From Sinorhizobium kostiense (GTDB lineage: Bacteria; Pseudomonadota; Alphaproteobacteria; Rhizobiales; Rhizobiaceae), in NCBI RefSeq assembly GCF_017874595.1, contig NZ_JAGILA010000003.1:434001-498000 (forward strand): a DNA stretch of 64,000 nt. Reading direction: 5' to 3'. The notes beneath the pieces were generated by a model. The model saw nothing but the letters and a program-made list of their open reading frames with translations. It was not told where the DNA came from and made no database searches. Positions 36,421-45,530 of the stretch are shown here, one piece after another. The position numbers and the translations under genes were made by a program. Numbering within the stretch: position 1 is the first letter of the stretch; the number at the start of each line of letters is the position of its first letter.

Positions 36421-37437
36421 TCAGCGAAGCGGCAGACCGTACATCAGTCCGCCGTCAGTCCAGACCGCATTGAGGCCGCGAGGCAGTGCAATCGGCGTCT
36501 TGTCGCCGAGGTTCCTCGCAAAGATCTCTCCGTAGTTGCCCTCGGCTGCGATTGCACGCTTTGCCCACTCGGCGTCGAGGCCCAGCATCTCGCCCAGCTT
36601 GTCTTCCTTGCCCAGCAGGCGATTGACGTCCGGATTGTCGGAGCCGGCGGAAAGTTTCTCGACGTTCTCAGCGGTGATTCCGAGTTCTTCGGCTGATATC
36701 AACGCGTTCAGGGTCCAGCGCGCGACGTCTGCCCACTGATCGTCGCCCTGGCGCACCAGCGGACCCAAAGGTTCCTTCGAGATCACTTCCGGAAGGATGA
36801 TGTGATGCTCAGGGTTCTTGAAGCTCGAACGGGTGGAAGCGAGGTCGGAGCCGTCGGACGTATAGACGTCACAGCCGCCGGCGAGATATTTCTGCTGGAC
36901 GTCGGCATTGTTTTCGACCGGCACCGGTTCGTACTTCATGTTGTTCTTGCGGAAATATTCCGCGAGATTGAGCTCGGTGGTCGTGCCGGTCTGAATGCAG
37001 ACCGTAGCGCCATCGAGATCCTTTGCGCTCTTGATGCCGAGCGATTTCGGCACCATGAACGCCTGGCCGTCATAGTAGTTTACGCCGGCGAAGGTGAATT
37101 TGAGGTCGACGTCACGAGAGAAGGTCCACGTCGTGGTGCGCGAGAGAATGTCGATTTCACCGGAGGCAAGCGCGGTGAAACGCGTTTGCCCCGTCGTCGG
37201 AATGAAATTGACCGCGTTCGGATCCTTCAACACCGCTGCGGCGATCGCCCGGCAGTAGTCGACATCCATGCCATGCCACACGCCGGAGGCGTCGGGCGCC
37301 GAGAAACCGGCCTGACCGCCGGTAACACCACAGTTCAGCTTGCCGCGCGCCTGTATGTCGGCCATCGTTCCGGCCGTCGCGATGCCTGATGTCAGCGTCG
37401 CCGCCGCCACGGCGGCAAGTGCAATCGTCAATTTCAT
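36421..37437 (-). CDS. aapJ: General L-amino-acid ABC transporter substrate-binding protein AapJ
   Basis: A 338-aa periplasmic binding protein with a Sec signal peptide (cleavage near SGIATA, about residue 22). The mature sequence starts with TMADIQARGKLNCGVTGGQAGFSA, a pattern diagnostic of AapJ/BztA proteins, which are longer than HisJ/GlnH. I prefer the ATG at 37437 because GGGAG is spaced 8 nt from it but only 2 nt from the ATG at 37443. It binds L-amino acids for AapQMP and may supply the amino acid processed by the co-located PatB-like, RidA and lar-linked enzymes. Confidence 0.94.
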   Translation of the reverse strand: MKLTIALAAVAAATLTSGIATAGTMADIQARGKLNCGVTGGQAGFSAPDASGVWHGMDVDYCRAIAAAVLKDPNAVNFIPTTGQTRFTALASGEIDILSRTTTWTFSRDVDLKFTFAGVNYYDGQAFMVPKSLGIKSAKDLDGATVCIQTGTTTELNLAEYFRKNNMKYEPVPVENNADVQQKYLAGGCDVYTSDGSDLASTRSSFKNPEHHIILPEVISKEPLGPLVRQGDDQWADVARWTLNALISAEELGITAENVEKLSAGSDNPDVNRLLGKEDKLGEMLGLDAEWAKRAIAAEGNYGEIFARNLGDKTPIALPRGLNAVWTDGGLMYGLPLR

Positions 37438-37518
37438 ATGCATTCTCCCTGTTTGTGATCCGGCGGCGGTGGCTTTTGCCTTTTCCCGCCAACCGGATCG
37501 GTTGAGTTCCCGAATAGA

Positions 37519-37550
37519 CGTGACCGTCGGCGACGCCGCCGACAGTCACG
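37519..37550 (-). terminator. Strong hairpin between ridA and aapJ
   Basis: Arms at 37519-37532 and 37537-37550 pair over 14 positions (one G-U on the minus-strand RNA) around a 4-nt loop, starting 1 nt after the ridA stop. No long U-tract follows. It could attenuate read-through from patB-ridA into the transporter genes or protect the upstream message. Confidence 0.65.
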
Positions 37551-37551
37551 A

Positions 37552-38019
37552 TTAGTGAGCGATCTCGATGATCGCTTCGATCTCGACCGGTGCATTCATC
37601 GGCAGCGCCGCCACCCCAACGGCGGAACGAGCATGCTTGCCGTTGTCGCCAAGGGCTGCGACCAGCAGGTCCGAAGCGCCGTTGGCGACGAGGTGTTGCT
37701 CCGTGAACTCCTGAGCCGAGGCCACGAAGACCGTGATCTTGACGACCCTTGCAATCCTCTCGAGGCTGCCGAGATGAGCTTCGGCCTGAGCAAGAATGTT
37801 CAAGGCGCATTGCCTGGCAGCGAGCGCTCCCGCGGCGACGTCGAGATCCCGTCCAAGCAGCCCCGTGGCGGTCAACTTGCCGTCGGCGAGCGGCAGCTGG
37901 CCGGAGGTCAGGACGAGGTTTCCGCTCGCCATGACCGGCAGATAATTGGCGACTGATTTGGCCGCCGCCGGCAGCTCGAGATTGAGTTCAGCCAGGCGGC
38001 CCCGGATCGTCTGTGACAT
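37552..38019 (-). CDS. RidA-family protein (enamine/imine deaminase)
   Basis: A 155-aa RidA/YjgF/UK114-like protein, long-form subgroup (GNLVLTSGQLPLADGKL near residues 32-48; the C-terminal APVEIEAIIEIA is family-typical). RidA proteins hydrolyse reactive enamines and imines released by PLP enzymes. It lies 12 nt behind the PatB-like PLP lyase, which would generate exactly such intermediates. A GAGGAGG ribosome site precedes its ATG. The conserved RidA arginine cannot be placed with certainty in this subgroup, so the catalytic role is inferred. Confidence 0.88.
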   Translation of the reverse strand: MSQTIRGRLAELNLELPAAAKSVANYLPVMASGNLVLTSGQLPLADGKLTATGLLGRDLDVAAGALAARQCALNILAQAEAHLGSLERIARVVKITVFVASAQEFTEQHLVANGASDLLVAALGDNGKHARSAVGVAALPMNAPVEIEAIIEIAH

Positions 38020-38031
38020 CGGTTCCTCCTC

Positions 38032-39270
38032 TTAGATTTCTGCGACGGCGGAGGTGATGCGCCGGATTGCCTCATCGACTGTCGCGCGCGGGCAGCCGAG
38101 ATTCACGCGCATGAAGCCATGGCCTTCGATCCCGAACTTCTGTCCCTTGTCGAGCCAGACGCGGGCCTTGGTCAGCATGAACTTGTTGAGCGCTTCGGCA
38201 TCCATGCCGAGAGCGCGGCAGTCCATCCATGCGAGATAGAGGGAGTCCGTCGGCAGGACCTTCAGGCGCGGATCGGCTTCGTTGACCGTCCTGGCAAAAT
38301 GCGCGTGATTTGCCCTGAGATAATCGAGCATCTCCTCGAGCCACGGCTCGCCATGCGCATATGCCGCTTCTGCCGCGACCATCCCCAGCACGTTGACCAG
38401 TTCGAAGACGTTGCGCTCATACTGGCGGCGCAACTCCTCCCTGAGCTTCTTGTTCGGCACGAAGACATTGGCGCTCTGCAGACCGGGCAAATTGAAGGTC
38501 TTGCTAGGCGCGGTGCAGGTGATGCTGTTCTGAGCGAATTCTTCGCCGAGCGACGCGAAGGGGATGTGCTTCTTCTGCGGATTGAGGATCAGATCCTCGT
38601 GGATCTCGTCGGAAATCACGAGCACGCCGTGGCGGGCGCAGATTTCGCCCATTGTCCGCAACTCGTCCTCCGACCAGACATTGCCGGTCGGATTATGCGG
38701 GTGGCTGAGGATAAAGATCTTCGTGTTGGGACGAATGGCCTCCTCAAAGGCCTTCTCGTTGAACAGGTAACCGTCGCCTGTGAATTCCAGAGGCGCGCAG
38801 GCGAGGTGCCGGCCGTTCAGCAGCACGTCGTTGTGGAAATGTGCATAGACCGGCGGCTGGATCAGGACGCTGTCACCCGGCGCGGAAAAAGCCTGCACCG
38901 CCGTCTTCAGCGTCGTGATGATGCCCGAGGTCTGGAGGATCCACTCCTTGGCAACGTCCCAGCCGAAACGCCGCTGCTGCCAGCCGACGACAGCATCGAG
39001 GTAGGATGATGTTGCGCCGCCCGGATAACCGAACACACCGTGATCTACGGCCTCGTGAAGCGCATCGATGACGGCTTGCGGCGCCTTGAAGTCGGTATCG
39101 GCGACCCACATCGGCAAGGGATCGGCGGCTGCTTCGTCGGGCGACAGCAGTTTTTCGGCATAGGCCCACTTCATCGAATTGCTGTTCTTGCGGTCGATGA
39201 CCTCGTCGAAGATCGAAGAGTCCGGGGCATCGTCGGCTTGCCGATGGTGGGCAGTTGCGAGCTTCGTCAC
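38032..39270 (-). CDS. PLP-dependent C-S lyase/aminotransferase, PatB/MalY-like
   Basis: A 412-aa fold-type I PLP enzyme of the MalY/PatB group. Lys257 in TAPSKTFNLPGL is the PLP lysine; SHPHNPTGNVW and ISDEIHEDLIL contain the conserved Asn and Asp. Such enzymes are usually cystathionine or cysteine-conjugate beta-lyases, less often aminotransferases. Translation starts at GTG after AAGGAT. It is the first gene of the minus-strand amino-acid block and diverges from the LysR gene, whose product is its likely activator. Confidence 0.92.
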   Translation of the reverse strand: MTKLATAHHRQADDAPDSSIFDEVIDRKNSNSMKWAYAEKLLSPDEAAADPLPMWVADTDFKAPQAVIDALHEAVDHGVFGYPGGATSSYLDAVVGWQQRRFGWDVAKEWILQTSGIITTLKTAVQAFSAPGDSVLIQPPVYAHFHNDVLLNGRHLACAPLEFTGDGYLFNEKAFEEAIRPNTKIFILSHPHNPTGNVWSEDELRTMGEICARHGVLVISDEIHEDLILNPQKKHIPFASLGEEFAQNSITCTAPSKTFNLPGLQSANVFVPNKKLREELRRQYERNVFELVNVLGMVAAEAAYAHGEPWLEEMLDYLRANHAHFARTVNEADPRLKVLPTDSLYLAWMDCRALGMDAEALNKFMLTKARVWLDKGQKFGIEGHGFMRVNLGCPRATVDEAIRRITSAVAEI

Positions 39271-39357
39271 TGCGATATCCTTTCGTCCGTCCAGGCTCTC
39301 CAGCCTGCTTGTTGACGAAAAGCTTAGCGGCGCTGCATTATGAGCGGAAATGGTATG

Positions 39358-39389
39358 TTTTCATCCATTCATGAGGCTGGGTCATAATG
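39358..39389 (+). promoter_or_regulatory. Candidate LysR-type operator in the patB/lysR divergent region
   Basis: This 32-nt segment begins TTTTCATCCATTCATGAG and runs through the LysR start codon; it matches 32902-32933 at 24 of 32 positions. It contains TCAT-N6-ATGA plus a downstream TCAT. It overlaps the lysR start (autoregulation) and is about 90 bp upstream of the patB-like gene. Confidence 0.55.
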
Positions 39390-40286
39390 ATCGATCGACA
39401 ACATCTGGCAATTCTGCGGGAGGTCAGCCGTCGCGGCAGCGTCACGGCCGCCGCCGAGAAACTGAACGTCACGCAATCGGCGCTCAGCCATACCGTTGCG
39501 AAGTTTGAAGAACGGCACGGGATCAAGATCTGGATGAAAACCGGCCGCGGCCTGCGCCTGACGCAGACCGGCGAGTATCTGCTTAGCGTTGCCGAGCGGG
39601 TCCTGCCGCAGATGGAGCACGCGGAGCGGGTGCTGAACGACTTCGCTGTCGGCCGGCGGGGAGCGCTGCGCGTCGGCATGGAATGCCATCCCTGCCAACG
39701 CTGGCTGTCGCGCATTGCTACACCCTATTTGACCCGTTGGCCGGATGTCGACTTCGACGTTCGGACAGCCTTTCGCTTCGATGGTGTCGAAGCGCTTCTG
39801 GGCTATGAGATCGACCTCCTCATCACCCCGGATCCAGTGGAAGCGACGGACCTCATCTTCACGCCGGTCTTCGACTACGAGCTTGTCCTGATGGTGCATG
39901 AGTCGCATCCCCTCGCCAGTCGAGCGAGCGTGCAGCCTCAGGATCTCATCGACGAGGAACTGATCACCGTGCCGGTCACTCTGGAACGCCTGGACATCTA
40001 CACACAGTTTCTCGTCCCCGCACATTGTCGGCCACGCCAGCATCGCACCGCCGAAACCATCGACCTCATGCTGCAACTCGTTTGCGCGGGCAGGGGCGTG
40101 ACGGTGCTCCCGGACTGGCTGCTCAATGAGGATGCCGCCGGTTTGCCAATCCGGGCCCTGCGGCTCGGCGAGGCCGGCATTGAGAAGAGCATCAATCTCG
40201 GCGTGCGACGAGGCGAGGAGGCGATCTCCTACATCGACGGCTTTCTGAAGCTCGCGAGCGAGATGGGACGTTCGCCGCTGCCCTGA
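39387..40286 (+). CDS. LysR-family transcriptional regulator (MetR-like)
   Basis: A 299-aa LysR-type regulator with an N-terminal winged helix (ILREVSRRGSVTAAAEKLNV and QSALSHTVAKFEERHGIKIW) and a periplasmic-binding-protein-like effector domain. MetR-like proteins often respond to sulfur amino acids, consistent with a divergent C-S lyase gene. The start codon lies inside the candidate operator, implying autoregulation. It probably controls the patB-ridA-aap operon and, through the second motif copy, the lar operon. Confidence 0.92.
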   Translation: MIDRQHLAILREVSRRGSVTAAAEKLNVTQSALSHTVAKFEERHGIKIWMKTGRGLRLTQTGEYLLSVAERVLPQMEHAERVLNDFAVGRRGALRVGMECHPCQRWLSRIATPYLTRWPDVDFDVRTAFRFDGVEALLGYEIDLLITPDPVEATDLIFTPVFDYELVLMVHESHPLASRASVQPQDLIDEELITVPVTLERLDIYTQFLVPAHCRPRQHRTAETIDLMLQLVCAGRGVTVLPDWLLNEDAAGLPIRALRLGEAGIEKSINLGVRRGEEAISYIDGFLKLASEMGRSPLP

Positions 40287-40294
40287 TGGCAAAG

Positions 40295-41167
40295 CTAGTC
40301 TGCGAGCGTGGCCCTGAGCCCCCAGGCAAATCCCGGCCTCACGGAGCTGATGTGATCCTTTCCAGGGATCACGGTCGAGACGATTTCGAGACCCTTGTAC
40401 CGACGTGAGCGAAGCCGCTCCTCAAACTTCTGCATGCCGGCAATCATGTCGCGGGTTTTTCCCTTGCGTGCAGGGTCGTAGCGGGATGTCTCAAGGCCGC
40501 CGGCGTAGAGGAGTACCGTCGCATTAAGCTGGCGTTGGCGCTGAGCGATACCTGCTTCGAGGCCGAAAATCGCCTCGTCGCCAAACCAGAAGGAGGGGCT
40601 GCCGAGAATGTAGGTCTGAAAGAGGGACGGCTCTGTGAAAAGAATGTGAGCGCCCAACAGTCCTCCATAAGAATGGCCCCAGAAGATGCGCTTGTCGGGC
40701 GCGATGCGGTAATGCTCCTCGACATAGCGGATGACAACACCCCGCACATATCGCTGATAGCCAGCAGCCCCTCCATACACCTTGCCGCTCCCGGAAAGAG
40801 GCGAGGGCGTGTAATCCCGCTGCCGGCTGTCCTCTAAGTTTTCACCGAGTGCGTAGGAGAGACCCACGACGACCACTGGGCCGATGGCCTTGTTCTCTTG
40901 TAGCATTCGGGCGTCGCAGCTCAGCTTCGGAAAAGCACGGCCGCCATCGGCGATTATTATGAGCGGATAGCTCGTTAGAGTATCCACCGAGTAGCCAGCT
41001 GGCAGGCTGACATAGATCTCATATCGCCTGCCCGATACCGGATCGGGCAACTCTATGGTCATGCGCTTGTCTTGCGAGCAAGCGGATCTGGCCTCAGTCC
41101 GCGACGAGAGCATTAGGAAAGAAGCGGCCATCAAGATGGTTACGCCAACTCGGGCAATGCGCAGCAT
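40295..41167 (-). CDS. Secreted alpha/beta-hydrolase esterase (ferri-siderophore/IroE-like)
   Basis: A 290-aa hydrolase with an N-terminal signal-type segment (MLRIARVGVTILMAASFLML...TEARSA). The nucleophile elbow is GHSYGGLLGAH, with family-typical TIELPDPVSGRRYEIYVSLPAGY at the start of the mature domain and GKDHISSVRPGFAWGL at the C-terminal His region. This resembles periplasmic esterases of the enterochelin-esterase/IroE group. No siderophore genes are near, so the substrate is unknown. It converges with the LysR gene, 8 bp apart. Confidence 0.85.
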   Translation of the reverse strand: MLRIARVGVTILMAASFLMLSSRTEARSACSQDKRMTIELPDPVSGRRYEIYVSLPAGYSVDTLTSYPLIIIADGGRAFPKLSCDARMLQENKAIGPVVVVGLSYALGENLEDSRQRDYTPSPLSGSGKVYGGAAGYQRYVRGVVIRYVEEHYRIAPDKRIFWGHSYGGLLGAHILFTEPSLFQTYILGSPSFWFGDEAIFGLEAGIAQRQRQLNATVLLYAGGLETSRYDPARKGKTRDMIAGMQKFEERLRSRRYKGLEIVSTVIPGKDHISSVRPGFAWGLRATLAD

Positions 41168-41345
41168 GCGTGAGCAACCTCGCTTCGATGAGTATTGAGT
41201 TTTCAGAAAGTCAGACGGCTGGTGCGCCATATCGGTGGAGACAGCAGGTCCGAAGACCTTCCAGCACCTTCGAAATGCGTCCACGGTGGCTCGAACAAAC
41301 TATCCGTAAGCGCCCGCAGATGACCGGCTATCTGGCCGCTTCTCC

Positions 41346-42572
41346 TCATGCGGTTCTCGGCAAAGTGGCTGCCCGCCACACAAGGGGAACGAGGATGAAA
41401 GCCGCGGCCGGGAGCACAAGCCAGTTGACCGTCGTCCACCCGGAACCGTGCAATAGCGATCCGGCGAAGAAGGATGCGCAGGCAACCGTGCCAAAGACCA
41501 GGAAGTCGTTCGCGCCCTGAGCCTTGCTGCGCTCGGCCGGCGAGTGGCAGTCTGCGACCATCGCGGTTGCGCCGATGAAGCCGAAATTCCAGCCGACGCC
41601 CAAGAGGATCAGCGCGCCCCAGAAATGCGCGAAATCCAGACCGCCGAGCGCGATCAGCGCCGATGCCCCGATCAGAATAAGGCCTACCGCGGCAACCCGC
41701 TCCTTGCCGAAGCGCGCCATCAGCCGACCGGTCATAAAGCTCGGCCCGAACATGGACAGCACGTGCCACTGGATTCCGAGCGCGGCCGAGTCGACCGAAT
41801 GGCCATGTCCGACCATCGGTGCGGCCGTCATGACGAAGGTCATGAGCCCGTAGGAGACGACGCCGGTAGCGACCGCCAGGAGGTAACGGGGCGAGCGAAG
41901 AATTTCCCAAAGCGTCCGCCCGCCGGCGATCTCCGAATGACTGTTTGCAGAAGGCCGCGGTCGGCGCAGGCAGAGCAGGATCGGGATCGCGAGCGCGGCA
42001 AGAGCTGCCTGGCTTAAGAAACTCCCTGCGAAGGCGTGTGCGGGGAGTGCCTCGCGCGTCCAGATGACCAGTTGCGGGCCGATGATCGCCGCGATAAGGC
42101 CGCCCACCATCACGCGGGAAATAGCTCGGTCGCGGTCAGCTCCTTCAAGGCCGTCCGTCACGGCGAAACGGTAGCTCTGTACGTAAGCCGTGTAGAAGCC
42201 CGCAAGGAAGGTGCCGATACAGAAGACGAGGAAGCTCGCCTGGACTATTCCCGTGGTTGCGATGAGCCCGGCGGCGACGCCGAGCGTGGCACCCACGACA
42301 TAGCCGGTCCGACGGCCGAAGCGGCGCATCATGGCCGCAGCAGGCAGGGTGCCCACCGCAAGTCCGAGGTTCAGCAGGCTGACCGGCAAGGTGGCGGCTT
42401 GAGGATCGGACGCCAGTTGTTGACCGACGAGCCCGCCCAGCGAGATGATGATCGGCGAGTTTGCTCCACCGAGAGACTGGGCTGCCGTCAACACCCAAAC
42501 ATTCCTCGCGGCGATTTCATGCGATTCCGGCACAACTGTCCCGTTGCGGAGCGTCGGGTCGACAATCCCCAT
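41346..42572 (-). CDS. Major facilitator superfamily transporter
   Basis: A 408-aa membrane protein with about 12 transmembrane helices. The helix 2-3 loop motif appears as MMRRFGRRTGYVVG and the second-half equivalent as LMARFGKERVAAVG. The family resemblance is to drug/metabolite efflux MFS proteins (YcxA/EmrB-distant), but no substrate can be deduced. It begins a minus-strand series that ends downstream of the cupin, dehydrogenase and amine oxidase genes and may export a product of those enzymes. Confidence 0.88.
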   Translation of the reverse strand: MGIVDPTLRNGTVVPESHEIAARNVWVLTAAQSLGGANSPIIISLGGLVGQQLASDPQAATLPVSLLNLGLAVGTLPAAAMMRRFGRRTGYVVGATLGVAAGLIATTGIVQASFLVFCIGTFLAGFYTAYVQSYRFAVTDGLEGADRDRAISRVMVGGLIAAIIGPQLVIWTREALPAHAFAGSFLSQAALAALAIPILLCLRRPRPSANSHSEIAGGRTLWEILRSPRYLLAVATGVVSYGLMTFVMTAAPMVGHGHSVDSAALGIQWHVLSMFGPSFMTGRLMARFGKERVAAVGLILIGASALIALGGLDFAHFWGALILLGVGWNFGFIGATAMVADCHSPAERSKAQGANDFLVFGTVACASFFAGSLLHGSGWTTVNWLVLPAAAFILVPLVWRAATLPRTA

Positions 42573-42612
42573 AATTCGAGCGTCCTTTCACCTTCCTGGA
42601 AATGCAAGTGGA

Positions 42613-43293
42613 TCAGGCTGGCATCTGCAGCACGTCGGGGTGCTGGAGCGGCGCATCCTTGATCCAGATCTCGGCACCCGCCGGCCCTGTCACCGCCTCG
42701 AACCGCTCCCGTTGAGGCAATCGAAGCCAGCTCTGGGGCTCCAATGTCTCGCCCCGAACCGTCAGATTGCCGGCAAGGACGAGAATCTCCAGGCCGCGCG
42801 GGTTTCCCACAGTGACAGTGGAACCCGGGCGCCAGCTTTCGATCGAAACGCGTTCCTGTCCGTCGTCGAACAAAATACGCGCGGCTTCGACCCCTTCACG
42901 CAGTGCAGCGGCCTCACCCTCGCCGGGCTGGCGGACGATTTGCGTTTCGTCACCCTCGCGAAACTGCCAGAGACGCACGAAGATCGTGCAGCCGTCTTTC
43001 GACGCGGGAACATGCGAGGTGCCGGGTGGATTGCGAAAATAGGTCCCTGCTGGATAGTCGCCGTGCTCGTCCTGGAAGGTGCCTTCGAGTACGAGAACTT
43101 CCTCGCCGCCGGAATGGACATGGCGGGGGAAGGCACTTCCGGGCGCGTAGCGCACGATCGAGGTGGCGCGCGCCACTTCGCCGCCGATGCGGTAGAGCAT
43201 CCGGCGATCAACGCCGGCCGACGGGCTCGGAATCCAGTCGAGTTTTGCCGAGTGAACGATCACGGGTTTGGTCAGGTCTTCATTGATACGCAT
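42613..43293 (-). CDS. Cupin-domain protein (ChrR-like, duplicated)
   Basis: A 226-aa protein with a first cupin domain carrying the PRHVHSGGEEVLVLEGTFQDEHG metal motif (about residues 54-76) and a second, degenerate beta-barrel half (SWRPGSTVTVGNPRGLEILV). The layout resembles the cupin of ChrR-type anti-sigma factors or acetylacetone-cleaving enzymes, without the ChrR N-terminal zinc domain. It overlaps the alcohol dehydrogenase gene by 14 nt. Function is unassigned. Confidence 0.82.
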   Translation of the reverse strand: MRINEDLTKPVIVHSAKLDWIPSPSAGVDRRMLYRIGGEVARATSIVRYAPGSAFPRHVHSGGEEVLVLEGTFQDEHGDYPAGTYFRNPPGTSHVPASKDGCTIFVRLWQFREGDETQIVRQPGEGEAAALREGVEAARILFDDGQERVSIESWRPGSTVTVGNPRGLEILVLAGNLTVRGETLEPQSWLRLPQRERFEAVTGPAGAEIWIKDAPLQHPDVLQMPA

Positions 43294-44320
43294 TGGTCTG
43301 GTCTCCCATCGTCAGCACGACCCGGAAGTTCGCCTCGCCGGATCTCATCTTTTGAACAGCTTCCTGGGCGCGTTCCAGCGGCATGGTTTCGATCCGCGGC
43401 CGCACGCCCGTGAGCACGCTGAAGTCCAACGTCTTCTCGTTCTCGAACGGAGAGCCGGTGATCGAGCCGATCACAGCGCGTTCGGCCCCCACTAGGTAGC
43501 CGGTCGATACCGGCAGCGGATCCTTGCCGACGCCGAGCACGATCAGTCGACCTCCCGGCGCAAGCGCGGGCATCAGAGCGGTGACGGCCATCGGATTGGC
43601 GGTCGTGGTCAGGATCGCTTTAGCGCCGCCCATCGCGTTGATTGCATCCGCTGGGTTTTCCCTGATCGTGTCGATGTAGCGATGCGCTCCGAGCCTTGTC
43701 GCTTCCTCGGCGATGTCCTCACCACGGCCGACCGCCACGACACGAAATCCCATCTTGCGGGCATATTGCAGGGCCATATGGCCGAGGCCGCCAATGCCGA
43801 GAATGGCGACCGTGTCGCCTGCCTCGGCGCCCGACTTCTTCAGCGCATTGAATGTGGCAATGCCGGCGCAGAGGATCGGTGCGGCCTCCGCGGACGAGAG
43901 TTCGTCCGGAATGGAGACGAGGCCGGTGGCGCGCGCGATCATCATCTCGGCATAGCCGCCGTCGCAGGAGGATCCGACAACCGGCTGATTGCGGCAGAGA
44001 TTGAAACGGCCGCGGCGGCATTCGCTGCATTCGTTGCAGTGGCCTCCGAGACGGCCGACGCCGACGCGCTGTCCGATCTTCCAGGTCGACGGCGCGTTTG
44101 CACCAACGGCAACCACGCGGCCGACCACTTCGTGGCCGGGAACGCGCGGCGGCTGCAGCGTCGGATCGGCCCTATCTATGTCACTCGCATCCGCGCCACA
44201 GATGCCGCAGGCCTCGATGGCAATCAGCACTTCACCCGCGTTTGGTTCAGGCGTTTGCCGCTCAACCAGCTCAAGGTTGCCCGCCGTCGTCACCTGCATG
44301 GCTCGATAGGTGGTCTTCAT
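43280..44320 (-). CDS. Zinc-dependent alcohol dehydrogenase (MDR family)
   Basis: A 346-aa medium-chain dehydrogenase. Catalytic-zinc ligands are Cys38 or Cys41 (ACGICGAD) and His63 (GHEVVG); the structural-zinc cysteines are 95, 98, 101 and 109. The nucleotide motif GIGGLGHMALQYA lies in the second half. It oxidises an alcohol with NAD(P). It is co-directional with the flavin amine oxidase 13 bp upstream and overlaps the cupin gene. Confidence 0.92.
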   Translation of the reverse strand: MKTTYRAMQVTTAGNLELVERQTPEPNAGEVLIAIEACGICGADASDIDRADPTLQPPRVPGHEVVGRVVAVGANAPSTWKIGQRVGVGRLGGHCNECSECRRGRFNLCRNQPVVGSSCDGGYAEMMIARATGLVSIPDELSSAEAAPILCAGIATFNALKKSGAEAGDTVAILGIGGLGHMALQYARKMGFRVVAVGRGEDIAEEATRLGAHRYIDTIRENPADAINAMGGAKAILTTTANPMAVTALMPALAPGGRLIVLGVGKDPLPVSTGYLVGAERAVIGSITGSPFENEKTLDFSVLTGVRPRIETMPLERAQEAVQKMRSGEANFRVVLTMGDQTNAYQ

Positions 44321-44333
44321 GATGCTTCAATCC

Positions 44334-45488
44334 CTATGTCCGGGTGTCTTCGGATCGGGCGGCGAACGGGCGCCCTTCGGACCTGTTCAGCTTGCTGATG
44401 ATTTCGTTCGCGGTTCGGGTGGCAGCTTCGACTGCGCCGGCCAGATAGCCGGGTTCACTGAGGCTGGTTTCGCTGCCCGCCAATGAAATGTAGTCCCGCC
44501 ATTTTCCATTGACCCATGGCCGTGAGTCGGGACTTATATGGCCACCCGCTTGCCTGTCATCGGCCGTCGCGGTCATCGGGTCGTCCGACCAGTCCTTGAA
44601 CAACGTCGCCCGCAGTGTAGCGGCCTCTGGCCCGAACAAATGAGCGAGCTGTTGAACCGTAGCCGACACGATCGCATCGCGTCCAGCGGCTGCGCGCCCA
44701 TCGGCCGGAATGCCGATGAAGCCAAACAGGGCGGCTCGGCCGGAGGCGGTTGTCGCATCGTGGATCTCGACCAACGGCCCCACCATGCTTTGCGCCGTGC
44801 CCGAAAGGCCGGCGTCGCGCCAGAACGGGCGATCGTAGAGCGCGAAGAACTTTGCATGTGGCGCCATCCAGGTCGGGGTCCGCCGCCATCGCTCGGATGT
44901 CGCGAAGTCGAGCGCGGGCGAAAACAAGACTTTTGCCTCGAGCAGACGCGGCGGCAGTGCGAACAGAACATGCGACGCCCGGTGCTTATGGGATGTTCCG
45001 CTCGCGTCGACGTACCGCACAACGACGTCTTGGCCCTCGAGCGAGAAATGCGTCACCCGCGCACTGAGTTGAATGCTTTGTGCGGGCAGGCTGTCGGCAA
45101 GCGCCGTTATGATCGCACTCGTGCCACCGACGAGCCGCATTGACTGTGGTTCCTGTCGCATCCCGCGATAGCGCTGAGGAGCTTCGCGGGACATCCGATG
45201 AATGATCACGTCGCCGTCGCCGTTCTGCTCGAAGTAGTGAAGCCCGAGATGATGGACGAAGTCGCTGAGCGCTGGCTGCATGTCGGGCCAGAACCACGAC
45301 GCACCAAGATCGAAGCCGTCACCCGATGGTTCACCGGTGGCGTCGACCGACAGAATTCGGCCGCCCAGGCGTTCGCGGGCCTCAAGAAGCTTGAATTCGA
45401 CACCGGCTCGATGGAGGAGACGAGCGGCGGTCAGGCCAGCTAGCCCGCCGCCAACGATCAGAATGGTTTGTGACGCGGATGTGCTCAT
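44334..45488 (-). CDS. Flavin-containing amine oxidase / FAD-dependent oxidoreductase
   Basis: A 384-aa flavoprotein of the monoamine-oxidase fold. The FAD motif VGGGLAGLTAARLL is at residues 13-26, followed by LLEARERLGGRI. The C-terminal FAD block (HISPDSRPWVNGKW...LAGAVEAATRTA) completes the amine-oxidase pattern, though the protein is shorter than typical MAO enzymes. It would oxidise an amine to an imine or aldehyde that the adjacent alcohol dehydrogenase might reduce. The frame has a well-placed ATG at 45488. Confidence 0.87.
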   Translation of the reverse strand: MSTSASQTILIVGGGLAGLTAARLLHRAGVEFKLLEARERLGGRILSVDATGEPSGDGFDLGASWFWPDMQPALSDFVHHLGLHYFEQNGDGDVIIHRMSREAPQRYRGMRQEPQSMRLVGGTSAIITALADSLPAQSIQLSARVTHFSLEGQDVVVRYVDASGTSHKHRASHVLFALPPRLLEAKVLFSPALDFATSERWRRTPTWMAPHAKFFALYDRPFWRDAGLSGTAQSMVGPLVEIHDATTASGRAALFGFIGIPADGRAAAGRDAIVSATVQQLAHLFGPEAATLRATLFKDWSDDPMTATADDRQAGGHISPDSRPWVNGKWRDYISLAGSETSLSEPGYLAGAVEAATRTANEIISKLNRSEGRPFAARSEDTRT

Positions 45489-45530
45489 CGTGAAGACCAG
45501 GGACCGGCGGTCCGGTCCTTCCCCTGTAGC

